The notes: a model not told the origin generated them from the letters alone. Shown: positions 1 to 7,324, counted from the stretch's first letter. The stretch is 64,000 nucleotides of DNA from Pseudomonadota bacterium (GCA_021809435.1 JAKBAD010000003.1:62001-126000); one strand, 5' to 3'. Program-made: numbers and translations.

Positions 1-332
1 AGCACCCGCTGGTGCTCAAGGCGGCTTTGTTCTCGATCCCGCTGCCCATTCTCGCTTGCGAGTTTGGCTGGATCACCGCCGAGGCCGGGCGTCAGCCTTG
101 GTCGGTTTATGGCTGGCTGCCGACCTTCCAGGCGGCGTCCTCCCATCCGGTGGGGTATATGGCCTTCTCGCTGGTCGGGTTTGCGCTGCTCTATTCGTGC
201 TTCATCGCCGCTGAACTGTACTTGATGTTCAAGTTCGGCCGCCTGGGCCCGCAGCACCATGAAGACCATGAGCCCGCCGGCCATGCGGCGCCGATGTTCG
301 CCACCGGCGCCGCCGATAAATCCTGGCAGTAA
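1..332 (+). CDS. cydA: Cytochrome bd ubiquinol oxidase subunit I (3' end, partial)
   Basis: This is the C-terminal part of the quinol-oxidising, heme-carrying subunit I of cytochrome bd oxidase, an inner-membrane terminal oxidase. The reading frame is already open at the window edge (codons start at base 3), so the gene begins outside. The visible protein carries the family motif GWITAEAGRQPW, then a hydrophobic helix (about YMAFSLVGFALLYSCFIAAEL) and a hydrophilic His-rich tail. The stop lies 19 bp before cydB, so the two are clearly co-transcribed. The motif and the neighbour make the identification firm. Nothing can be said about the N-terminal half or the Q-loop. Confidence 0.95.
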   Translation, partial: HPLVLKAALFSIPLPILACEFGWITAEAGRQPWSVYGWLPTFQAASSHPVGYMAFSLVGFALLYSCFIAAELYLMFKFGRLGPQHHEDHEPAGHAAPMFATGAADKSWQ

Positions 333-351
333 GCCCTAGGAGTTTTAAGAC

Positions 352-1488
352 ATGGAAATGTATGTTGTTCTGAAAGTCATCTGGGCCGTTCTGCTAGGCG
401 TGCTGCTCTCGGGCCTGGGCACGATGGTGGGCATGGACATGGGCGTGGGCACGCTGCTGCGCTTTGTGGGCAAGAATGATGGCGAGCGCCGCGTGGCGCT
501 CAACATCATCGGCCCGCACTGGGACGGTAACCAGGTGTGGTTCATTCTGGGCGGCGGCGCGATCTTCGCGGCCTTCCCGACCCTCTACGCCACCTCGTTC
601 TCGGTGTTCTATGTGGTCATGATCCTGCTGCTGTTCAGCATGATCATGCGCCCCGTGGCGTTCGAGTACCGCTCGAAGGCGGGCAGCACGTGGCGCGCCA
701 CCTGGGACTGGGCCTTTCTGATCTCGGGCGCGCTGCCCATGATCGTGTACGGTGCCGCGTTTGGTAACGTGCTTGAGGGGGTTGGCTACCATTACAGCTG
801 GACGGGGCAGTATTTCCAGGATGAGTCGTTCCTGGGCTATCTGCTCAACCCCTTTGCGGTGATGTGCGGCGTGGTTTCGCTCAGCCTCTCCATCGCCCAG
901 GGTGGCACCATGCTGATGCTGCGCGGTGAGGAGCCGATTTTTGGCCGCGCCCGCGTGGCCGCCATTGGCGCCGCCGTGGTCGCCGCCGTGCTGTTCGCGC
1001 TGGGTGGCGTGTGGGTTGCCCACATGAACGGCTTTGTGTTCACCGCCCCCGTTGACCCCAACATGCCCGCCACCCCGCTCACCGGCCAGACCGTTGGCCT
1101 GGCGCCCGGCGCGTGGCTGAACAATTTCCACGCTTATCCGCTGCTGTGGGCGCTGCCCGCCATCGGGTTTGTGGGGATGCTGGGCAATGCCTTCTTCAAC
1201 GCGGTGCGGGTGCCGGTTGTGGCCTGGTGGTGCGGTGCGCTGTCTTGGATTGGCGCCATCTTCACCACCGGCGCGGCGATGTTCCCCTTCCTGATGCCGT
1301 CCTCGACGGACCCGAATGTGAGCCTCACCGTGTGGAACGCCACCGGGTCGCAGTATAACCTGGGCTGGATGTTGTTCTTCGCCCTGGTGTTCACCCCGAT
1401 CATTCTCGCTTACACCTCGTGGTGCTTCTATGTGATGCGCGGCAAGGTGAAGGTTGAGAATGTCGTTAATGACAGCCACAGCTACTAA
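352..1488 (+). CDS. cydB: Cytochrome bd ubiquinol oxidase subunit II
   Basis: Subunit II of the cytochrome bd oxidase, a 378-residue multi-helix inner-membrane protein that partners CydA in reducing oxygen to water. The N-terminal third contains the CydB signature region WDGNQVWFILGGGAIFAAFP, followed by regularly spaced hydrophobic segments up to the C-terminus. Length is normal for the family. The ATG at 352 has an AGGAG ribosome-binding site at 338-342. It lies between cydA and a CydX-like small subunit in one operon. Whether this is the cyanide-insensitive (CioAB) or the classical CydAB subtype cannot be told from the visible parts. Confidence 0.96.
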   Translation: MEMYVVLKVIWAVLLGVLLSGLGTMVGMDMGVGTLLRFVGKNDGERRVALNIIGPHWDGNQVWFILGGGAIFAAFPTLYATSFSVFYVVMILLLFSMIMRPVAFEYRSKAGSTWRATWDWAFLISGALPMIVYGAAFGNVLEGVGYHYSWTGQYFQDESFLGYLLNPFAVMCGVVSLSLSIAQGGTMLMLRGEEPIFGRARVAAIGAAVVAAVLFALGGVWVAHMNGFVFTAPVDPNMPATPLTGQTVGLAPGAWLNNFHAYPLLWALPAIGFVGMLGNAFFNAVRVPVVAWWCGALSWIGAIFTTGAAMFPFLMPSSTDPNVSLTVWNATGSQYNLGWMLFFALVFTPIILAYTSWCFYVMRGKVKVENVVNDSHSY

Positions 1489-1500
1489 GGAGCTTTGATT

Positions 1501-1692
1501 ATGGGTAAGTTTTTCAAACTCGCTGGGCTGGCCGTGGTGATTGCCTTGGCCATTGCGCTGGCGGTGGTCGCGGGGGATTATGGGCCTTGGTACTTTGCCT
1601 GGCTGGTCGGCACGACGATGATCGTGCTGATTGCCGCGGCGGGGGCTGTGCTCTTTGATACCCAGGAACCCAACTCCAACGGGAAGGTGTAA
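1501..1692 (+). CDS. cydX: CydX-like small subunit of cytochrome bd oxidase with an extra N-terminal helix
   Basis: A 63-residue membrane protein directly after cydB. Residues 30-52 include WYFAWLVGTT and a following hydrophobic stretch, closely resembling the start of classical CydX (MWYFAWILGT...), the small stabilising subunit of cytochrome bd. Classical CydX is only about 30-40 residues; here an additional hydrophobic segment (about residues 6-25) precedes the conserved part, predicting two helices. The ATG at 1501 is chosen because AAGGAG at 1487-1492 is spaced 8 bases from it; an in-frame TTG at 1495 is too close. Operon position supports the role. The extra helix is the unusual part and its function is unknown. 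Confidence 0.75.
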   Translation: MGKFFKLAGLAVVIALAIALAVVAGDYGPWYFAWLVGTTMIVLIAAAGAVLFDTQEPNSNGKV

Positions 1693-1695
1693 CCC

Positions 1696-1797
1696 ATGCT
1701 TGGTGATCTTGAAGGCCTGATCTTCTTTGTCCCCTTTGTGTATCTGGGATTGATGGTGGTGGCCTATGCCCTCACCCGTGAGAAATTCAACCCTTAA
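1696..1797 (+). CDS. 33-residue single-helix membrane peptide at the end of the cyd operon
   Basis: A short reading frame starts 3 bp after the CydX-like stop and encodes MLGDLEGLIFFVPFVYLGLM followed by VVAYALTREKFNP. It has one hydrophobic helix (about residues 8-25) and a charged C-terminal tail. GGGAAGG at 1681-1687 lies about 8 bases upstream of the ATG. It ends just before a strong terminator, so it is the last cistron of the operon. It has no motif I recognise. By position it could be a second small accessory subunit of the oxidase, comparable in size to CydH/YnhF of E. coli, but no sequence similarity to that is claimed. Confidence 0.6.
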   Translation: MLGDLEGLIFFVPFVYLGLMVVAYALTREKFNP

Positions 1798-1819
1798 GCT
1801 GAACGGGGTTTGAGACCAG

Positions 1820-1852
1820 CCCGCGGCGGAGTCATCCGCCGCGGGTTTTTTT
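1820..1852 (+). terminator. Rho-independent terminator of the cyd operon
   Basis: A perfect 11-bp stem CCCGCGGCGGA / TCCGCCGCGGG with a GTCA loop is followed directly by seven T residues. It lies 23 bp after the last small cyd cistron and before the next gene on the same strand. Confidence 0.93.
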
Positions 1853-1914
1853 GTGCCTGGTTTGTGCACTGACGCGCCGGACGGTAAGGTGGCGGACGAG
1901 CAGGAGGGGGCGAC

Positions 1915-2787
1915 ATGGGTGAGCGGATTATCGCGGTGCTGTTTCCGCTGTTCGCGGTGGTGGCGCTGGGCTATGTGGTGGGGCGCAAGGCGAGGCCCGA
2001 TTTTACCGCCGCCAACCGGCTGAATGTGGAAATCTTCACGCCCGCGCTGGTGTTTTCGGCGCTGTGCGGCAAGGATGTGCAGGTGCTGAGCTATGTGCCG
2101 CTGGCGGTGGGCACGCTGCTGGTGGTGGTGGGCTCTGGGGTTGGCGCGTTTTTGCTCGCGAGGATGCTGCGCATGGACCCGAAAACGCTGATTCCGCCAA
2201 TGATGTTTAATAATTGCGGCAATCTCGGCCTGCCGGTGGCGGTGCTGGCCTTTGGGCAGCATGCGTTGGCGGCGGGGGTGATTACCTTCGCGGTGAGTAA
2301 TTTTTTGCAATTCTCGTTTGGCATCTGGCTACTCGACCATAAGGTGAGCCTGCGCTCGGTGTGGCGGGTGCCGAGCGTGATGGCGACGCTGGCCGGGCTG
2401 TTTTTCGCCATCAGCGGCATCGCCGTGTGGCCGCCGCTGCTTTATGCGGTGACGATGCTGGGCAATGTGGCGATTCCGCTGATGCTGATGGCGCTGGGCG
2501 TGCGGTTGGCGCTCTCGCATCCGCGCGCGATTGCTTATGGGCTTTTGGGCGCCGTGGCGCGGCCGGTGCTGGGCATGGCGATGGCCGCGGGGGCGATTTT
2601 GCTGCTGCCCCTGCCCCATGAGCAAAAAGGACTGCTGCTGGTGTTTGGCGCGTTGCCGCCGGCGGTGCTGAATTATATATTCGCTGAGCGTTACAACCAG
2701 GAGCCGGACAAGGTGGCTTCGATGGTGCTGATTGGCAATTTGGCGGCTTTGGTGTTTTTGCCGATCGCGCTGGGTCTGGCTTTGTGA
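1915..2787 (+). CDS. AEC-family (auxin efflux carrier-like) permease
   Basis: A 290-residue inner-membrane transporter of the auxin-efflux-carrier/malonate-permease family. The N-terminus (IIAVLFPLFAVVALGYVVGR) and the central segment MMFNNCGNLGLPVAVLAFG, with its Asn/Gly/Pro-rich unwound helix, are characteristic of AEC transporters, and about ten hydrophobic segments are visible. Bacterial members export or import small organic anions; the substrate here cannot be deduced. An AGGAGGGG Shine-Dalgarno run precedes the ATG. It is a single gene between the cyd terminator and a convergent acyl-CoA synthetase. Confidence 0.85.
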   Translation: MGERIIAVLFPLFAVVALGYVVGRKARPDFTAANRLNVEIFTPALVFSALCGKDVQVLSYVPLAVGTLLVVVGSGVGAFLLARMLRMDPKTLIPPMMFNNCGNLGLPVAVLAFGQHALAAGVITFAVSNFLQFSFGIWLLDHKVSLRSVWRVPSVMATLAGLFFAISGIAVWPPLLYAVTMLGNVAIPLMLMALGVRLALSHPRAIAYGLLGAVARPVLGMAMAAGAILLLPLPHEQKGLLLVFGALPPAVLNYIFAERYNQEPDKVASMVLIGNLAALVFLPIALGLAL

Positions 2788-2791
2788 TGAT

Positions 2792-2818
2792 GCGGGAGTG
2801 TTTTGAAAACACGCCCGC
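2792..2818. terminator. Hairpin between convergent genes
   Basis: An inverted repeat GCGGG-A-GTGTTTT / AAAACAC-G-CCCGC with a one-base centre and one A/G mismatch lies between the convergent AEC and acyl-CoA synthetase genes. There is no T-tract outside the stem, so it is at best a weak bidirectional transcription end or a cruciform. Confidence 0.4.
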
Positions 2819-2832
2819 GCCCGCTGAAACGT

Positions 2833-4464
2833 TTAGGACTCTGATGGCGTGGCCAGCTTGCGCAATATGTGCTTCTGGATTTTGCCGGTGGAGGTTTTGG
2901 GCAGGTCGCCGAAGATGTATTTCTTGGGGATTTTGAAGCCCGCCAGATGTTCGCGGCAGAAGGCGGTGAGTTCGGCGTCGGTCGCGCTCATGCCATCCTT
3001 GAGGGTGATGACGGCGAGCGGGACTTCGCCCCATTTTTCATCCGGCGCGGCGACGACGGCGGCTTCGCGCACGGCGGGGTGACGGTAGAGCACGTCTTCG
3101 ACCTCGAGGGAGGAGATGTTCTCGCCGCCGGAGATGATGATGTCTTTCGAGCGGTCCTTGATCTCGACATAGCCATCGGGGTGGAGCACGCCGAGATCGC
3201 CGGTGAGGAACCAGCCGTTTTTGAACGATTCAGCGGTGGCCTTGGGGTTTTTGAGATAGCCCTTCATGACCACATTGCCCTTGAAGGCCAGCTCGCCGAG
3301 GGTCGTGCCGTCCTTGGGGACTTCGTTGCCGCTGGGGTCGAGGATGGTGAGGTCTTCCTGCGTGGCGCCGGGCACGCCTTGGCGCGCCATGAGCTTGGCG
3401 CGGGTGGTGAGGTCGAGCGCGGGCCAGTTGGGCTGGATTTCGCAATTGGCCGAGGGGCCGTATACCTCGGTGAGGCCATAGACGTGATGGACGCGAAAGC
3501 CCAGGCGCTCGGTGCCTTCGATGATGGCGCTGGGTGGGGCGGCGCCGGCGGTGGCGACCAGCACGCGGTGGGGCAGCTGGCGGCGCACGCCCTCGGGCGC
3601 GTTGATGAGCATGCCCAGCACGATGGGCGCGCCACACATATGGGTGACGCCTTGCTGTTCGATGAGGTCGAAGATGGATTTGGCCTCGACCTTGCGCAGG
3701 CACACATGGGTGCCGCCGACCGCCGTGACCGCCCAGGTCAGGGTCCAGCCGGAGCAATGGAACATTGGCAGGGTCCAGAGATATTTGGAGCGGACGGTGA
3801 GGCCCATGGTGAGCGCGATGCCGAGCGCGCCAAGATAGGCGCCGCGATGGGAATAGACCACGCCCTTGGGGTTGCCGGTGGTGCCGGAGGTGTAATTGAC
3901 CGCGATGGCCTTCCACTCATCGCTGGGCAGAGACCAGGCGGCGGGCTCGTGCGGGGCGATCCAGTCTTCATATTCGGGGGCGCCGAGGGTGAGGCCGGCC
4001 GGGGCGGCTTCATCGGCGATTTCGACCACGGGCAGGCTGTGTTTGAGTTCGGCCAGGGCGGCCTGGGCCTTGGGCGCCCATTCGCGGTCCACCAGCAGGA
4101 GCTTGGCTTCGGAATGCTCGAGGATGAAGGCGATGGCGGCGCTGTCGAGCAGGGTGTTGATCATGCACAGCACCGCGCCCGCCAGCGGGGCGGCGTAATG
4201 GGCTTCGAGCGGCACGGGGCCGTTGGGGGAGAGCACGGCCACGCATTGGCCAGGCTTGACGCCAGCTTCGCGAATGGCGGTGGCGAATTTGCGCACGCGG
4301 TTGGCGAACTGGGCGTAATTATAGCTGCGCGCGTGGTGGGTGACGGCGGTTTTTTCGGGGAAAACGCGCTCGGCGCGGCGCAGAAAGGAGAGCGGTGAGA
4401 GCGGCACGTAATTGGCCGGGTTCTGGTCGAGATCGGTTTCGAAGATGGAGGGTAGGTCTGTCAT
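2833..4464 (-). CDS. AMP-forming acyl-CoA synthetase
   Basis: A 543-residue ANL-superfamily adenylating enzyme that activates a carboxylic acid to its CoA thioester through an acyl-AMP. Visible motifs are the P-loop-like YTSGTTGNPKGVVYSH, the hinge region TGDLGVLHPDGYVEIKDRSK followed by DIIISGGENIS, and the C-terminal catalytic lysine in PKTSTGKIQKHILRK. Overall it resembles the medium-chain/plant AAE-like acyl-CoA synthetases common in alphaproteobacteria. Length is normal. The substrate is not determinable; the neighbouring aromatic locus makes an aromatic or short fatty acid conceivable but unproven. It is apparently monocistronic. Confidence 0.88.
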   Translation of the reverse strand: MTDLPSIFETDLDQNPANYVPLSPLSFLRRAERVFPEKTAVTHHARSYNYAQFANRVRKFATAIREAGVKPGQCVAVLSPNGPVPLEAHYAAPLAGAVLCMINTLLDSAAIAFILEHSEAKLLLVDREWAPKAQAALAELKHSLPVVEIADEAAPAGLTLGAPEYEDWIAPHEPAAWSLPSDEWKAIAVNYTSGTTGNPKGVVYSHRGAYLGALGIALTMGLTVRSKYLWTLPMFHCSGWTLTWAVTAVGGTHVCLRKVEAKSIFDLIEQQGVTHMCGAPIVLGMLINAPEGVRRQLPHRVLVATAGAAPPSAIIEGTERLGFRVHHVYGLTEVYGPSANCEIQPNWPALDLTTRAKLMARQGVPGATQEDLTILDPSGNEVPKDGTTLGELAFKGNVVMKGYLKNPKATAESFKNGWFLTGDLGVLHPDGYVEIKDRSKDIIISGGENISSLEVEDVLYRHPAVREAAVVAAPDEKWGEVPLAVITLKDGMSATDAELTAFCREHLAGFKIPKKYIFGDLPKTSTGKIQKHILRKLATPSES

Positions 4465-4604
4465 GGGCGCGACTCCGGCTGGGGCGGTTATTCATCCGGC
4501 GCGGTCACCAAAATGCGTGTTGGCGCCACGCTTGTTTGTGTTTTTTGCTGTAGTCATTATCGGCCGCCGCGGCAATTGCGGCGCGCGGTTTTGGCAGAAA
4601 AATG

Positions 4605-4634
4605 GCCGCCCCCCAGATGGGGGAGGCGGCTTTT
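4605..4634 (-). terminator. Probable bidirectional terminator hairpin
   Basis: GCCGCCCCCC, loop AGAT, GGGGGAGGCGGC forms a GC-rich stem with one bulged A. TTTT follows on the plus strand and, on the minus strand, TTTTT lies three bases beyond the stem. Its position downstream of the minus-strand outer-membrane protein gene suggests it ends that transcript. Confidence 0.5.
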
Positions 4635-4730
4635 CGAGTTGATCGCGGGAGCGATTCGAAGACTTTAAGCACTCAGCGAAAAGCTGAAGGCTTTGGTTTA
4701 TGTTTAGCCAGTAATTTCACGCGTTTATCC

Positions 4731-4779
4731 AGTGTCCCGATTCTGAAATCCGTTGGATTTCAGAATCATAGTGGACACT
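4731..4779. repeat. Palindromic element, type 1
   Basis: Outer arms AGTGTCC (4731-4737) and GGACACT (4773-4779) flank a perfect 12-bp inner stem ATTCTGAAATCC / GGATTTCAGAAT with a 3-nt loop. Its right edge reads ACACTAG, like the edge of the neighbouring 81-bp element, and the inner TTCTGAAAT is also shared, so the two look like members of one family. No coding capacity. Confidence 0.75.
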
Positions 4780-4860
4780 AGGAAAATCAATAAGCTGGTG
4801 TGATTCAGTTTCAGAAATTCGCGATATGCAAGATCACGAATTTCAGAACCATCACACTAG
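4780..4860. repeat. Dispersed palindromic repeat, copy A (81 bp)
   Basis: It matches 25071-25151 at about 75 of 81 positions by direct reading. It has a conserved 14-15 bp left flank (AGGAAA.TCAATAAG) and then an imperfect hairpin with outer arms CTGGTGTGAT / ATCACACTAG and an inner arm of about 16 bp built on TTC(A/T)GAAATTCG. It lies 32 bp downstream of the stop of a minus-strand gene. It has no coding capacity and is compatible with a REP-like or MITE-like element. Confidence 0.85.
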
Positions 4861-4892
4861 ACGCTATCGCGTCACGCCAAACGCATATTGCC

Positions 4893-5828
4893 TTAGAACT
4901 TGGTCAGCAGGCGGATGTTGAAGATGTCGCCGGCGACCTGGTTCTGGGTGACGAGGCCGTGGTTCCACTCGGCCAGGACGTTGACGGTGCCGAGCTGGTA
5001 GGAGACCAGCGGGCCCATGCCGAAATCGTGGACTTCGTTGTGGACGTTGAGGCCGTTCTGGGTGTCGGGGGTGAACTGGTCCTGCTGCTCGGCGCCGACG
5101 CCGAAGGCCCATTTGCCCATGGTGTACATGGCGGTGTAGTCGGCCGAGAATTCATCGCCCGAGTGGTAGGAGATGCCATTATACTTGTCGTCGGTCACGG
5201 GGAAGCTGACGTTGAAGCCCGCGCTCAGATTCCAGGGGCCGTTGAGGTAGCTGAAGCCGAGGTCGGGCTGCACGGCGAAGAAGCCCATGGCGGAGGGCAG
5301 GCCGCCGTTGTTCATCTTGCCTTCGGCCAGATCCTTGAAGGAGTTGGTGCCGGTGGGCAGGTAGAATTCCAGGCCGGTCTTGACGAAGAAATTGTCAGGC
5401 AGGGCCCAGGAGAGGATGCCGGGCACGACCACGGCGTTGAACAGGCCGAGATTGCCGCCGCCCGTGTGGCCAAGGCCCTGCGTGCCTTGGAAGGAGGTGT
5501 AGTCGAACGGCAGAGCGGCGGCGGCGGCGTAGTCGGCGCCCAGCACCTTGATGCCCGGAACCCACAGCACGACGGGGACTTCGACCAGGGCGGTCAGGTG
5601 GGTGTTTTGAACCTTCTTGCCGTTGGCGCCATACAGGGCATAGTCAGCCCAGTAATTGTTGAGCACGCCATAAACGCCCGGCGGGGGCAGGGCGCCAGCG
5701 GCCAGACCTTCATTCACGCCGCGCAGGTACGGATCCCACAGCTGTTCGGCTTTGGCGGATTGGATGCCCATGGCGGCGACCATGGAGAGCGCCACGGCGC
5801 TGGTGAGGAGTTTAGTTTTAATAGACAT
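4893..5828 (-). CDS. Outer-membrane protein of the Phenol_MetA_deg (meta-pathway) family
   Basis: A 311-residue exported protein with a signal peptide (residues 1-27, cleavage after AKA) and alternating beta-strand-like segments ending in a C-terminal Phe (LLTKF), typical of outer-membrane barrels. The pattern matches the SphA/MetA-like family found beside aromatic meta-cleavage genes, thought to form outer-membrane channels for hydrophobic aromatics or their products. The gene lies next to the GntR regulator and the catechol operon, which supports that role. The start has a GGGAG site within 10 bases. A 13-bp palindrome lies about 70 bp upstream. The actual substrate is unknown. Confidence 0.8.
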   Translation of the reverse strand: MSIKTKLLTSAVALSMVAAMGIQSAKAEQLWDPYLRGVNEGLAAGALPPPGVYGVLNNYWADYALYGANGKKVQNTHLTALVEVPVVLWVPGIKVLGADYAAAAALPFDYTSFQGTQGLGHTGGGNLGLFNAVVVPGILSWALPDNFFVKTGLEFYLPTGTNSFKDLAEGKMNNGGLPSAMGFFAVQPDLGFSYLNGPWNLSAGFNVSFPVTDDKYNGISYHSGDEFSADYTAMYTMGKWAFGVGAEQQDQFTPDTQNGLNVHNEVHDFGMGPLVSYQLGTVNVLAEWNHGLVTQNQVAGDIFNIRLLTKF

Positions 5829-5896
5829 TCTGTTAGTCTCCCTATTGTTCTGGCCAGTGGCACCGCCATGTCTTTGCGCGGGCCTGTGTCATTCTG

Positions 5897-5909
5897 GAGC
5901 ATAATGCTC
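5897..5909. promoter_or_regulatory. 13-bp palindrome upstream of the outer-membrane protein gene
   Basis: GAGCAT-A-ATGCTC is a perfect inverted repeat about 70 bp before the start codon, in the expected promoter zone. It could be an operator or a short hairpin in the leader. No matching regulator is known to me. Confidence 0.3.
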
Positions 5910-6086
5910 GTGGAATGGCTGTCGCCGCGCCAAGTGGCGTTACCGGGGGTGCCGTCCCGGTTGCGGTCATGGTGCCCGAATTTCAGTGAAGACCCGGTTC
6001 TATATGGGTTCGACTCGTGAAAAACGCTGATGCACCATGGGTTTTTTGGTAGTTTAGAAATTTCCTCGTGAGCGATTTGGTTTGTA

Positions 6087-6097
6087 TTGTCTGACTA
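6087..6097. promoter_or_regulatory. Possible GntR/FadR-type operator
   Basis: TTGTCTGACTA fits every fixed position of the FadR-subfamily consensus TnGTnnnACnA. It lies about 260 bp before the outer-membrane protein gene and about 190 bp beyond the end of the GntR/FCD gene. Such short matches can occur by chance. Confidence 0.35.
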
Positions 6098-6253
6098 TAA
6101 TCGAGGGATGGCGGGGGGGCGTCAAGCCTTTGTCATCGTCGGGGGGCGTGGGAATGACGCTGCTGGAGAAGCGTGACTTTTGTGCAACAGTTATGCGTGC
6201 GGGGCATGGCAAAAATGGTACGAATTGTTATCGTTTTGTCGATGTCAAAGGGG

Positions 6254-6270
6254 TGTCCTTAAAAAGGACA
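6254..6270 (-). terminator. Small hairpin just after the GntR gene
   Basis: TGTCCTT-AAA-AAGGACA forms a 7-bp stem starting 12 bp beyond the stop of the minus-strand GntR gene. No outer T-tract is present, so termination is only a possibility. Confidence 0.35.
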
Positions 6271-6282
6271 GTTGCGGGAGCA

Positions 6283-6996
6283 TCAGCTCTTGGAGGGGAA
6301 GAGCTTGGCCATGACGGTGAGCGTGCGCTCGATATGGTCGCCGACGAGTTTGCAGGCGAGGTCGGCATCGCGGGCGAGGGCGGCATCGAAGATGGCTTTG
6401 TGTTCGGCGTGCACATCACGCGAGATGACGCGGTTGACCAGCGAGAGGCGGCGGTAACGTTCGGATTGCTGGAATAAAATGCCGTATAGGTGATTAAGCC
6501 AGCGCGATGGGCAGGCGCTGATGAGGGCGAGATGAAATTCGCGGTTGCGTTCCTCGAACTCGTCCTGCTGGGCTTCGGGGCCGGTGACGAGTTTGGCTTC
6601 GATTTTGGACAGGCGGTGATAGGCGGCGACCACGCGGCCTTCCCAGGCATCGTCGCCGTGGCTGATGGAGGAGCGCAGGGCTTCTTTTTCGATGAAGACG
6701 CGGGTGCGGGTGAGGTCGGCGAAATCCTCGACCGAGACGGAGGCGACGCGGAAGCCTTTTTGCTCTTCGGAGGTGACCAGCGCCTCGCCGACCAGGCGGG
6801 TCAGGGCCTCGCGCAGCGTGGAGGCGCCAAACCCGTAGCGGGCGCGCAGCATTTCGAAGCGGAGCTTGGTTTCGGGGGCCAGGGCGCCGGTGAGAATCTC
6901 GTGGCGGATGGTGCCGTGCGCGGCCTCGACCAGGCTGCGGGCCTTGGCGGGGCTGTGCGAGGCGCGGGCGGTGGTGGGCGCCGAGATGTTGTTCAT
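6283..6996 (-). CDS. GntR-family transcriptional regulator (FCD/FadR type)
   Basis: A 237-residue DNA-binding regulator. Residues of about 20-90 form the winged helix-turn-helix (LRARYGFGASTLREALTRLV followed by a GFRVA wing), and the all-helical remainder has the FCD ligand-domain pattern: an Asp/Arg-containing helix (DLTRTRVFIEKEAL), a His near EFHLALISAC, and a final HIERT helix. Such proteins usually repress catabolic genes until an organic-acid ligand binds. It lies divergent to the meta-cleavage operon and upstream of the outer-membrane protein, so either or both are likely targets. The ligand is unknown; a ring-cleavage intermediate is a reasonable guess only. Confidence 0.88.
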   Translation of the reverse strand: MNNISAPTTARASHSPAKARSLVEAAHGTIRHEILTGALAPETKLRFEMLRARYGFGASTLREALTRLVGEALVTSEEQKGFRVASVSVEDFADLTRTRVFIEKEALRSSISHGDDAWEGRVVAAYHRLSKIEAKLVTGPEAQQDEFEERNREFHLALISACPSRWLNHLYGILFQQSERYRRLSLVNRVISRDVHAEHKAIFDAALARDADLACKLVGDHIERTLTVMAKLFPSKS

Positions 6997-7324
6997 GGTC
7001 GTCTCCAGATGCCCTGCGGCTTGGCTGTTTATGAGATGAAAATGAGCGAAGTCACGAAAAAAAACAAGTTTATTGATGAATTTCGAGGAGTAGGAGAGTG
7101 GGGGGCTGGATTGGATTTTCCGATATTGCCAAGAATCTCGAAATTATTATTGACACTTCGCGCCTGATCGCCGATAGGATAGGCTTCGAGAAAACAATGC
7201 CGGGAGCATCAGGCTTGCCGGTCCGGAAGGAGGAACAGCATGGCTCTCTCCCGATCTTCGCAGCGACGCCGCGATGGGGCGGGGGGCGTGATGTTTGCTG
7301 GCTCGGGCCGCGAGGGAGGCCTTG
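6997..7324. other. Divergent promoter region of the meta-cleavage operon
   Basis: This 328-bp gap between the GntR gene and the ferredoxin gene is relatively AT-rich at 7040-7160. It contains a sigma70-like promoter (7150-7178) and a 31-codon reading frame with a strong ribosome-binding site (7240-7335) that runs into the ferredoxin gene. Confidence 0.7.
7150..7178 (+). promoter_or_regulatory. Sigma70-like promoter of the meta-cleavage operon
   Basis: TTGACA at 7150-7155, a 17-bp spacer and GATAGG at 7173-7178 (followed by AT) form a perfect -35 with a weak -10. It lies about 60 bp before the short leader frame and 145 bp before the ferredoxin gene. The weak -10 would be consistent with regulated expression. 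Confidence 0.5.

Larger units (their letters stand above)
4465..4892. other. Intergenic region holding a hairpin and two palindromic repeat units
   Basis: This 428-bp gap separates two minus-strand genes. No plausible gene was found. It contains a GC-rich hairpin near 4605-4634 and two adjacent palindromic elements (4731-4779 and 4780-4860), described separately. The promoter for the acyl-CoA synthetase should lie near 4465-4600, but no clear -35/-10 pair stands out. Confidence 0.8.
5829..6282. other. Intergenic region upstream of the outer-membrane protein gene
   Basis: This 454-bp gap lies between the outer-membrane protein gene and the GntR gene, both on the minus strand. No gene is supported. 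It holds a 13-bp palindrome (5897-5909), a FadR-type operator match (6087-6097) and a small hairpin after the GntR stop (6254-6270). Base composition is less GC-rich than in the flanking genes. Confidence 0.75.

Noticed and set aside
394-2310. A 638-codon minus-strand frame opposite cydB, the small cyd genes and the AEC gene
   Set aside because: Low-complexity His/Arg/Gln-rich translation typical of antisense frames in GC-rich genes; no domain, and it crosses a terminator.
4800-6020. A 406-codon plus-strand frame covering the outer-membrane protein gene
   Set aside because: The opposite strand has a signal peptide, barrel-like strands and a C-terminal Phe; the plus frame is Gly/Val/His-rich shadow and starts inside the repeat.
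6275-7212. The 11-bp string GGGAGCATCAG at about 6275 and again at about 7202
   Set aside because: One copy flanks the end of the GntR gene and the other is in the operon leader; similarity stops outside the 11 bp, so chance is sufficient.
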